64,000 bases of DNA, taken from positions 1,240,001 to 1,304,000 of the forward strand of contig JAKSZU010000050.1 of the NCBI GenBank assembly GCA_026018925.1, given 5' to 3'. The position numbers were made by a program, and so were the translations under genes. Below are positions 55,301 to 64,000 of this stretch, piece after piece. Source of the DNA: Tupaia tana. Lineage: Eukaryota; Chordata; Mammalia; Scandentia; Tupaiidae. The notes below the pieces were generated by a model. It did not search any database, was not told where the DNA came from, and saw only the letters and a program-made list of their open reading frames with translations. Numbering within the stretch: the stretch's first letter is position 1; each line of letters opens with the position of its first letter.

Positions 55301-57576
55301 GGTTAACTGTTACAGTTGGAGTAAGCGTCAGGGTCAGGAGAGGGTGGGGTTTAAGCATAAGGTGTCCGCCTAGGGTTAGGGTTAGGTCTGTGGTTTGAGT
55401 TAGGCTTCAGGTTAGGTTAGGTTTGAACTTAGTTTGAGGGAGTAAGTTTAGGGCTACTGTTAGTTTTCGGTTCAGTGTTATGTTTGAGATAGAGTCAGGG
55501 TCAGGTTATGGTTGGGGTTGAGCTTCAGGTGTCCGCCAAGGGTTAGGATTAGGTCTATGGTTTGAGTTAGGCTTCAGGTTAGGTTAGGTTTGAACTTAGT
55601 TTGAGGTAGTAAGTTTAGGGCTACTGTTAGTATTCGGTTCAGTGTTACTGTTGGAGTTAGCGTGAGGATCAGGTTAGGGTTGGGGTTGAGCTTAAGGTGT
55701 CCGCCTAGGGTTAGGGTTAGGTTTATGGTTTGATTTAGGCTTCAGGTTAGGTTAGGTTTGAACTTCGTTTGAGGGAGTAAGTTTAGGGCTACTGTTAGTT
55801 TTTGGGTAACTGTTACGGTTTGAATTAGCGTCAGGGCCAGGTTATGGTTGGGGTTGAGCTTAAGGTGTCCGCCTAGAGTTACGGTTAGGTGTATGGTTTG
55901 ATTTAGGCTTCAGGTTAGGTTATGTTTGAACTTAGTTTGAGGGCGTAAGTTTAGGGCTACTGTTAGTTTTCGGTTAACTGTTACGGTTGGAGATAGCGTC
56001 AGGGTCAGGTTAGGTTTGGGGTTGAGCTTAAGGTGTCCGCCTAGGGTTAGGGTTAGGTGTATGGTTTGATTTAGGCTTCAGGTTAGGTTAGGTTTGAAGT
56101 TAGTTTGAGGGAGTAAGTTTAGGGCTACTGTTAGTTTTCAGTTAACTGTTACAGTTGGAGTAAGCGTCAGGGTCAGGATAGGGTGGGGTTTAAGCATAAG
56201 GTGTCCGCCTAGGGTTAGGGTTAGGTCTATGATTAGATTTAGGCTTCAGGTTAGGTTAGGTTTGAACTTAGTTTGATGGAGTAAGTTTAGGGCTACTGTT
56301 AGTTTTCGGTTCAGTGTTACGGTTGGAGTTAGCGTGAGGGTCACGTTTGGGTTTGGGTTGAGTTTAAGGTGTCCGCGTATAGTTAGGGTTAGGTCAATGA
56401 TTTCATTTAGGCTTCAGGTTAGGTTAGGATTGAACTTAGTTTGAGGGAGTAAGTTTAGGGCTACTCTTTGTTTTCGGTTCAGTGATATGGTTGGAGTTAG
56501 CCTGGAAGTCAGGTTAGGGTTGGGGTTGAGCTTAAGGTGTCCGCCTAGGGTTAGGGTTAGGTGTATGATTTGATTTAGGCTTCAGGTTAGGTTAGGTTTG
56601 AAGTTAGTTTGAGGGAGTAAGTTTAGGGCTACTGTTAGTTTTCGGTTCAGTGTTACGGTTGGAGTTAGCGTGAGGGTCAGGTTAGGGTTGGGGTTGAGCT
56701 TAAGGTGTCCGCCTAGGGTTAGGGTTAGGTCTGTGGTTTGAGTTAGGCTTCAGGTTAGGTTAGGTTTGAACTTAGTTTGAGGGAGTAAGTTTAGGACTAC
56801 TGTTAGTTTTCGGTTCAGTGTTATGGTTGGAGATAGCGTCAGGGTCAGGTTAGGGTTGGGGTTGAGCTTCAGGTGTCCGCCTAGGGTTAGGGTTAGGTCT
56901 ATGGTTTGAGTTAGGCTTCAGGTTAGATTATGTTTGAAGTTAGTTTGAGGGTGTAAGATCAGGGCTACTGTTAGTTTTCGGTTAACTGTTACAGTTGGAG
57001 TAAGCGTCAGGTTCAGGTTAGGGTGGGGGTTAAGCATAAGTTGTCCGCCTATGGTTAGGGTTAGGTCTATGATTTGATATAGGCTTCAGGTTAGGTGAGG
57101 TTTGAACTTAGTTTGAGGGAGTAAGTTTAGGGCTACTGTCAGTTTTCGGTTCAGTGTTATGGTTGGAGTTTGCGTGGGTGTCCGGATAGGGTTGGGGTTG
57201 AGCTTAAGGTGTCCACCTAGGGTTAGGGTTAGGTCTGTGGTTTGAGATAGACTTCAGGTTAGGTTAGGTTTGAACTTAGTTTGAGGGAGTAAGTTTAGGG
57301 CTACTGTTAGTTTTCAGTTCAGTGTTACGGATGGAGATAGCGTCAGGGTCAGGTTAGGGTTGTGGTTGAGCTTCAGGTGTCCGCCTAGGCTTAGGGTTAG
57401 GTCTATGGTTTGAGTTAGGCTTCAGGTTAGGTTAGGTTTGAACATAGTTTTAGGGAGTAAGTTTAGGACTACTGTTAGTTTTCGGTTCAGTGTTACGGTT
57501 GGAGTTAGCGTGAGGGTCAGGTTAGGGTTAGGGTTGAGCTTAAGGTGTCCGCCTAGGGTTAGGGTTAGGTGTATGG
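52372..57576 (+). repeat. 5,205-bp unit, copy B
   Basis: Colinear with copy A up to about 57,577, where GTTTCATTTTGGCTTCTGG replaces GTTTGATTTAGGCTTC. Differences from copy A are few. One is informative: near 52,491 copy B has GGGTTGGGGTTGAG as in HOR-B copies 1 and 2, while copy A has GGGTTGAGGTTGAG as in HOR-B copy 3, which suggests gene conversion or a breakpoint further right. Confidence 0.92.
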
Positions 57577-58039
57577 TTTCATTTTGGCTTCTGGTTAGGT
57601 TAGGTTTGAACTTAGTTTGAGGGAGTAAGTTTAAGGCTACTGTTAGTTTTCGGTTAACTGTTACGGTTGGAGTTAGCTTCAGGGTCAGGTTAGGGTTGGG
57701 GTTGAGCTTAAGGTGTCCGCCTAGGGATTGGGTTAGGTGTATGGTTTGATTTTGGCTTCAGGTTAGGTTAGGTTTGAAGTTAGTTTCAGGGAGTAAGTTT
57801 AGGGCTACTGTTAGTTTTCGGTTAACTGTTACAGTTGGAGTAAGCGTCAGCGTCAGGTTAGGGTGGGGGTTAAGCATAAGGTGTCCGCCTAGGGTTAGGG
57901 TTAGGTCTATGGTTTCATTTAGGCTTCAGGTTAGGTGAGGATTGAACTTAGTTTGAGGGAGTAAGTTTAGGGCTACTGTTAGGTTTCGGGAAACTGTTAT
58001 GGTTGGAGTTAGCCTCAGGGCAAGGTTAGGGTTGGGGAT
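54849..58039 (+). repeat. HOR-C unit, copy 1 (3,191 bp, 19 monomers)
   Basis: AGGAGAGGGT occurs at 55,336, 58,527 and 61,718, a constant lag of 3,191 bp (19 x 168 less 1; the missing base is in TGTTTGAGATAG). The left part, to 57,576, is the right end of the 5,205-bp unit copy B. The last 463 bp, with CCTAGGGATTGGG, GCGTCAGCGTC and GGGGATGAGC, are not in that unit. This copy keeps CACGTTTGGGTTTGGG, CTCTTTGTTTTCGG, GATATAGGC and CTGTCAG as in 49.8-52.4 kb. Confidence 0.9.
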
Positions 58040-61000
58040 GAGCTTAAGGTGTCCGCCTAGAGTTACGGTTAGGTGTATGGTTTGATTTAGGCTTCAGGTT
58101 AGGTTATGTTTGAACTTAGTTTGAGGGCGTAAGTTTAGGGCTACTGTTAGTTTTCGGTTAACTGTTATGGTTGGAGATAGCGTCAGGGTCAGGTTAGGTT
58201 TGGGGTTGAGCTTCAGGTGTCCGCCTAGGCTTAGGGTTAGGTCTATGGTTTGAGTTAGGCTTCAGGTTAGGTTAGGTTTGAACATAGTTTGAGGGAGTAA
58301 ATTTAGGACTACTGTTAGTTTTCGGTTAACTGTTACGGTTGGAGTTAGCGTCAGGGTCAGGTTAGGGTTAGGGTTGAGCTTAAGGTGTCCGCCTAGGGTT
58401 TGGGTTAGTTGTATGGTTTGATTTTGGCTTCAAGTTAGGTTAGGTTTGAAGTTAGTTTGAGGGAGTAAGTTTAGGGCTACTGTTAGTTTTCGGTTAACTG
58501 TTACAGTTGGAGTAAGCGTCAGGGTCAGGAGAGGGTGGGGTTTAAGCATAAGGTGTCCGCCTAGGGTTAGGGTTAGGTCTGTGGTTTGAGTTAGGCTTCA
58601 GGTTAGGTTAGGTTTGAACTTAGTTTGAGGGAGTAAGTTTAGGGCTACTGTTAGTTTTCGGTTCAGTGTTATGTTTGAGATAGAGTCAGGGTCAGGTTAT
58701 GGTTGGGGTTGAGCTTCAGGTGTCCGCCAAGGGTTAGGATTAGGTCTATGGTTTGAGTTAGGCTTCAGGTTAGGTTAGGTTTGAACTTAGTTTGAGGTAG
58801 TAAGTTTAGGGCTACTGTTAGTATTCGGTTCAGTGTTACTGTTGGAGTTAGCGTGAGGATCAGGTTAGGGTTGGGGTTGAGCTTAAGGTGTCCGCCTAGG
58901 GTTAGGGTTAGGTTTATGGTTTGATTTAGGCTTCAGGTTAGGTTAGGTTTAAACTTCGTTTGAGGGAGTAAGTTTAGGGCTACTGTTAGTTTTTGGGTAA
59001 CTGTTACGGTTTGAATTAGCGTCAGGGCCAGGTTATGGTTGGGGTTGAGCTTAAGGTGTCCGCCTAGAGTTACGGTTAGGTGTATGGTTTGATTTAGGCT
59101 TCAGGTTAGGTTATGTTTGAACTTAGTTTGAGGGCGTAAGTTTAGGGCTACTGTTAGTTTTCGGTTAACTGTTACGGTTGGAGATAGCGTCAGGGTCAGG
59201 TTAGGTTTGGGGTTGAGCTTAAGGTGTCCGCCTAGGGTTAGGGTTAGGTGTATGGTTTGATTTAGGCTTCAGGTTAGGTTAGGTTTGAAGTTAGTTTGAG
59301 GGAGTAAGTTTAGGGCTACTGTTAGTTTTCAGTTAACTGTTACAGTTGGAGTAAGCGTCAGGGTCAGGATAGGGTGGGGTTTAAGCATAAGGTGTCCGCC
59401 TAGGGTTAGGGTTAGGTCTATGATTAGATTTAGGCTTCAGGTTAGGTTAGGTTTGAACTTAGTTTGATGGAGTAAGTTTAGGGCTACTGTTAGTTTTCGG
59501 TTCAGTGTTACGGTTGGAGTTAGCGTGAGGGTCACGTTTGGGTTGGGGTTGAGTTTAAGGTGTCCGCGTATAGTTAGGATTAGGTCAATGATTTCATTTA
59601 GGCTTCAGGTTAGGTTAGGATTGAACTTAGTTTGAGGGAGTAAGTTTAGGGCTACTCTTAGTTTTCGGTTCAGTGATATGGTTGGAGTTAGCCTGGAAGT
59701 CAGGTTAGGGTTGGGGTTGAGCTTAAGGTGTCCGCCTAGGGTTAGGGTTAGGTGTATGATTTGATTTAGGCTTCAGGTTAGGTTAGGTTTGAAGTTAGTT
59801 TGAGGGAGTAAGTTTAGGGCTACTGTTAGTTTTCGGTTCAGTGTTACGGTTGGAGTTAGCGTGAGGGTCAGGTTAGGGTTGGGGTTGAGCTTAAGGTGTC
59901 CGCCTAGGGTTAGGGTTAGGTCTGTGGTTTGAGTTAGGCTTCAGGTTAGGTTAGGTTTGAACTTAGTTTGAGGGAGTAAGTTTAGGACTACTGTTAGTTT
60001 TCGGTTCAGTGTTATGGTTGGAGATAGCGTCAGGGTCAGGTTAGGGTTGGGGTTGAGCTTCAGGTGTCCGCCTAGGGTTAGGGTTAGGTCTATGGTTTGA
60101 GTTAGGCTTCAGGTTAGATTATGTTTGAAGTTAGTTTGAGGGTGTAAGATCAGGGCTACTGTTAGTTTTCGGTTAACTGTTACAGTTGGAGTAAGCGTCA
60201 GGTTCATGTTAGGGTGGGGGTTAAGCATAAGTTGTCCGCCTATGGTTAGGGTTAGGTCTATGATTTGATTTAGGCTTCAGGTTAGGTGAGGTTTGAACTT
60301 AGTTTGAGGGAGTAAGTTTAGGGCTACTGTTAGTTTTCGGTTCAGTGTTATGGTTGGAGTTAGCGTGGGTGTCCGGATAGGGTTGGGGTTGAGCTTAAGG
60401 TGTCCACCTAGGGTTAGGGTTAGGTCTGTGGTTTGAGATAGACTTCAGGTTAGGTTAGGTTTGAACTTAGTTTGAGGGAGTAAGTTTAGGGCTACTGTTA
60501 GTTTTCAGTTCAGTGTTACGGATGGAGATATCGTCAGGGTCAGGTTAGGGTTGTGGTTGAGCTTCAGGTGTCCGCCTAGGCTTAGGGTTAGGTCTATGGT
60601 TTGAGTTAGGCTTCAGGTTAGGTTAGGTTTGAACATAGTTTTAGGGAGTAAGTTTAGGACTACTGTTAGTTTTCGGTTCAGTGTTACGGTTGGAGTTAGC
60701 GTGAGGGTCAGGTTAGGGTTAGGGTTGAGCTTAAGGTGTCCGCCTAGGGTTAGGGTTAGGTGTATGGTTTCATTTTGGCTTCTGGTTAGGTTAGGTTTGA
60801 ACTTAGTTTGAGGGAGTAAGTTTAAGGCTACTGTTAGTTTTCGGTTAACTGTTACGGTTGGAGATAGCTTCAGGGTCAGGTTAGGGTTGGGGTTGAGCTT
60901 AAGGTGTCCGCCTAGGGATTGGGTTAGGTGTATGGTTTGATTTTGGCTTCAGGTTAGGTTAGGTTTGAAGTTAGTATCAGGGAGTAAGTTTAGGGCTACT

Positions 61001-61230
61001 GTTAGTTTTCGGTTAACTGTTACAGTTGGAGTAAGCGTCAGCGTCAGGTTAGGGTGGGGGTTAAGCATAAGGTGTCCGCCTAGGGTTAGGGTTAGGTCTA
61101 TGGTTTCATTTAGGCTTCAGGTTAGGTGAGGATTGAACTTAGTTTGAGGGAGTAAGTTTAGGGCTACTGTTAGGTTTCGGGAAACTGTTATGGTTGGAGT
61201 TAGCGTCAGGGCAAGGTTAGGGTTGGGGAT
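58040..61230 (+). repeat. HOR-C unit, copy 2 (3,191 bp)
   Basis: Colinear with copy 1. With copy 3 it shares CACGTTTGGGTTGGGG (about 59,533), CTCTTAGTTTTCGG (about 59,655), GATTTAGGC (about 60,264) and CTGTTAG (about 60,326), so copies 2 and 3 are sisters. Private changes include GGAGATATCG near 60,523 and GTTCATGTTAGGG near 60,202. Confidence 0.9.
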
Positions 61231-64000
61231 GAGCTTAAGGTGTCCGCCTAGAGTTACGGTTAGGTGTATGGTTTGATTTAGGCTTCAGGTTAGGTTATGT
61301 TTGAACTTAGTTTGAGGGCGTAAGTTTAGGGCTACTGTTAGTTTTCGGTTAACTGTTATGGTTGGAGATAGCGTCAGGGTCAGGTTAGGTTTGGGGTTGA
61401 GCTTCAGGTGTCCGCCTAGGCTTAGGGTTAGGTCTATGGTTTGAGTTAGGCTTCAGGTTAGGTTAGGTTTGAACATAGTTTGAGGGAGTAAATTTAGGAC
61501 TACTGTTAGTTTTCGGTTAACTGTTACGGTTGGAGTTAGCGTCAGGGTCAGGTTAGGGTTAGGGTTGAGCTTAAGGTGTCCGCCTAGGGTTTGGGTTAGT
61601 TGTATGGTTTGATTTTGGCTTCAAGTTAGGTTAGGTTTGAAGTTAGTTTGAGGGAGTAAGTTTAGGGCTACTGTTAGTTTTCGGTTAACTGTTACAGTTG
61701 GAGTAAGCGTCAGGGTCAGGAGAGGGTGGGGTTTAAGCATAAGGTGTCCGCCTAGGGTTAGGGTTAGGTCTGTGGTTTGAGTTAGGCTTCAGGTTAGGTT
61801 AGGTTTGAACTTAGTTTGAGGGAGTAAGTTTAGGGCTACTGTTAGTTTTCGGTTCAGTGTTATGTTTGAGATAGAGTCAGGGTCAGGTTATGGTTGGGGT
61901 TGAGCTTCAGGTGTCCGCCAAGGGTTAGGATTAGGTCTATGGTTTAAGTTAGGCTTCAGGTTAGGTTAGGTTTGAACTTAGTTTGAGGTAGTAAGTTTAG
62001 GGCTACTGTTAGTATTCGGTTCAGTGTTACTGTTGGAGTTAGCGTGAGGATCAGGTTAGGGTTGGGGTTGAGCTTAAGGTGTCCGCCTAGGGTTAGGGTT
62101 AGGTTTATGGTTTGATTTAGGCTTCAGGTTAGGTTAGGTTTGAACTTCGTTTGAGGGAGTAAGTTTAGGGCTACTGTTAGTTTTTGGGTAACTGTTACGG
62201 TTTGAATTAGCGTCAGGGCCAGGTTATGGTTGGGGTTGAGCTTAAGGTGTCCGCCTAGAGTTACGGTTAGGTGTATGGTTTGATTTAGGCTTCAGGTTAG
62301 GTTATGTTTGAACTTAGTTTGAGGGCGTAAGTTTAGGGCTACTGTTAGTTTTCGGTTAACTGTTACGGTTGGAGATAGCGTCAGGGTCAGGTTAGGTTTG
62401 GGGTTGAGCTTAAGGTGTCCGCCTAGGGTTAGGGTTAGGTGTATGGTTTGATTTAGGCTTCAGGTTAGGTTAGGTTTGAAGTTAGTTTGAGGGAGTAAGT
62501 TTAGGGCTACTGTTAGTTTTCAGTTAACTGTTACAGTTGGAGTAAGCGTCAGGGTCAGGATAGGGTGGGGTTTAAGCATAAGGTGTCCGCCTAGGGTTAG
62601 GGTTAGGTCTATGATTAGATTTAGGCTTCAGGTTAGGTTAGGTTTGAACTTAGTTTGATGGAGTAAGTTTAGGGCTACTGTTAGTTTTCGGTTCAGTGTT
62701 ACGGTTGGAGTTAGCGTGAGGGTCACGTTTGGGTTGGGGTTGAGTTTAAGGTGTCCGCGTATAGTTAGGGTTAGGTCAATGATTTCATTTAGGCTTCAGG
62801 TTAGGTTAGGATTGAACTTAGTTTGAGGGAGTAAGTTTAGGGCTACTCTTAGTTTTCGGTTCAGTGATATGGTTGGAGTTAGCCTGGAAGTCAGGTTAGG
62901 GTTGGGGTTGAGCTTAAGGTGTCCGCCTAGGGTTAGGGTTAGGTGTATGATTTGATTTAGGCTTCAGGTTAGGTTAGGTTTGAAGTTAGTTTGAGGGAGT
63001 AAGTTTAGGGCTACTGTTAGTTTTCGGTTCAGTGTTACGGTTGGAGTTAGCGTGAGGGTCAGGTTAGGGTTGGGGTTGAGCTTAAGGTGTCCGCCTAGGG
63101 TTAGGGTTAGGTCTGTGGTTTGAGTTAGGCTTCAGGTTAGGTTAGGTTTGAACTTAGTTTGAGGGAGTAAGTTTAGGACTACTGTTAGTTTTCGGTTCAG
63201 TGTTATGGTTGGAGATAGCGTCAGGGTCAGGTTAGGGTTGGGGTTGAGCTTCAGGTGTCCGCCTAGGGTTAGGGTTAGGTCTATGGTTTGAGTTAGGCTT
63301 CAGGTTAGATTATGTTTGAAGTTAGTTTGAGGGTGTAAGATCAGGGCTACTGTTAGTTTTCGGTTAACTGTTACAGTTGGAGTAAGCGTCAGGTTCAGGT
63401 TAGGGTGGGGGTTAAGCATAAGTTGTCCGCCTATGGTTAGGGTTAGGTCTATGATTTGATTTAGGCTTCAGGTTAGGTGAGGTTTGAACTTAGTTTGAGG
63501 GAGTAAGTTTAGGGCTACTGTTAGTTTTCGGTTCAGTGTTATGGTTGGAGTTAGCGTGGGTGTCCGGATAGGGTTGGGGTTGAGCTTAAGGTGTCCACCT
63601 AGGGTTAGGGTTAGGTCTGTGGTTTGAGATAGACTTCAGGTTAGGTTAGGTTTGAACTTAGTTTGAGGGAGTAAGTTTAGGGCTACTGTTAGTTTTCAGT
63701 TCAGTGTTACGGATGGAGATAGCGTCAGGGTCAGGTTAGGGTTGTGGTTGAGCTTCAGGTGTCCGCCTAGGCTTAGGGTTAGGTCTATGGTTTGAGTTAG
63801 GCTTCAGGTTAGGTTAGGTTTGAACATAGTTTGAGGGAGTAAATTTAGGACTACTGTTAGTTTTCGGTTAACTGTTACGGTTGGAGTTAGCGTCAGGGTC
63901 AGGTTAGGGTTAGGGTTGAGCTTAAGGTGTCCGCCTAGGGTTTGGGTTAGTTGTATGGTTTGATTTTGGCTTCAAGTTAGGTTAGGTTTGAAGTTAGTTT
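61231..64000 (+). repeat. HOR-C unit, copy 3 (five monomers deleted, then cut by the window edge)
   Basis: Matches copy 2 at a lag of 3,191 bp to 63,832. After that the sequence follows 61,480 onward at a lag of 2,351 bp, meaning that the last five monomers of the unit (840 bp) are missing and the next unit has begun. The rejoined parts share the stretch from about 63,746 to 63,832. Confidence 0.88.
63746..63832 (+). repeat. Deletion junction creating a 14-monomer HOR-C variant
   Basis: Left of 63,746 the sequence fits only the 3,191-bp lag (GGGTTGTGGTTGAGC). Right of 63,832 it fits only the 2,351-bp lag (CATAGTTTGAGGGAGTAAAT instead of CATAGTTTTAGGGAGTAAGT). Between them both parents are identical, as expected if exchange took place within this roughly 87-bp shared stretch. 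Confidence 0.88.

Larger units (their letters stand above)
1..64000 (+). repeat. 168-bp tandem satellite array filling the window
   Basis: Landmark motifs such as AGGCTTCAGG recur every 168 bp (positions 16, 184, 352, 520 and so on to about 63,967), giving about 381 head-to-tail monomers. All copies are in one orientation; no inversion, spacer or inserted foreign sequence was seen. The window starts and ends inside a monomer. Net length loss against 381 x 168 is about 57 bp, from scattered 1-6 bp deletions. Composition of a typical monomer by hand count is G 61, T 60, A 31, C 16, so GC is about 46% with strong G and T excess on the + strand. About four CpG sites occur per monomer, not strongly depleted. 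This is satellite DNA of an unidentified eukaryote; the array continues beyond both edges. Confidence 0.97.

Noticed and set aside
1..64000. CRISPR array
   Set aside because: Spacing is regular, but the whole 168-bp unit is repetitive and there are no unique spacers between short repeats.
1..64000. True telomere tract
   Set aside because: Only two full TTAGGG hexamers occur together per monomer, and the rest is degenerate; no long pure hexamer run exists in the window.
36484..64000. Near-identical long repeats as an assembly artefact
   Set aside because: Copies carry consistent, nested distinguishing substitutions and different junctions, which favours real duplications. Copy number could still be misassembled and cannot be tested from the sequence alone.
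1..64000. CENP-B box or other known centromere motif
   Set aside because: I saw no sequence resembling the 17-bp CENP-B box; centromere identity cannot be supported from the sequence.

Overview
This window contains no gene. From the first base to the last it is one uninterrupted satellite array: a monomer of about 168 bp repeated head to tail in one orientation, about 381 times (first complete unit near base 17, last near base 63,968, mean spacing about 167.9 bp). I see no coding gene, RNA gene, transposon, CRISPR array or unique sequence on either strand. The sequence is eukaryotic repetitive DNA, probably heterochromatic (subtelomeric, pericentromeric or a large interstitial block). The species cannot be identified from it. 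The only phylogenetic hint is that each monomer holds two full TTAGGG telomere hexamers, so the host lineage probably uses TTAGGG telomeres, which are widespread in animals, many fungi and some protists.

The most interesting property is the monomer itself. It is exactly 28 x 6 bp. Written in six-base steps from the telomeric core, nearly every step is a decayed TAGGGT: by hand count about 104 of 168 positions match (62%), against about 33% expected from base composition. The satellite therefore looks like an old run of 28 telomeric hexamers that drifted and was then re-amplified as a 168-bp unit. This explains the extreme strand asymmetry (about 36% G, 36% T, 18% A, 10% C on the + strand) and the short low-complexity reading frames.

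Layout. (1) 1-18,225: diverged monomers with scattered old duplications and small deletions. (2) 18,226-about 30,440: higher-order repeat A (HOR-A), a 25-monomer unit of 4,197 bp, two full copies and a third interrupted by a 503-bp, three-monomer insertion. (3) about 30,440-36,483: diverged monomers again, including a 1.1-kb duplication. (4) 36,484-about 49,771: HOR-B, a 20-monomer unit of 3,358 bp, four copies. (5) 47,167-57,576: a tandem pair of 5,205-bp units (31 monomers), each starting inside an HOR-B copy and running into new flank. (6) 54,849-64,000: HOR-C, a 19-monomer unit of 3,191 bp, two full copies plus a third that has lost five monomers just before the window ends.

Shared mutations order the copies: HOR-B copies 1 and 2 group together, copy 3 joins 4, and copy 4 is closest to the partial fifth copy inside the second 5,205-bp unit. 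HOR-C copies 2 and 3 are closer to each other than to copy 1. The picture is repeated amplification, each round starting within the product of the previous one and moving left to right. Several multi-monomer cassettes (called P, Q, T and U below) recur in the old regions and inside the HORs, showing an earlier higher-order structure under the recent ones. Coordinates of repeat boundaries were read by eye; those called approximate may be off by some tens of bases.
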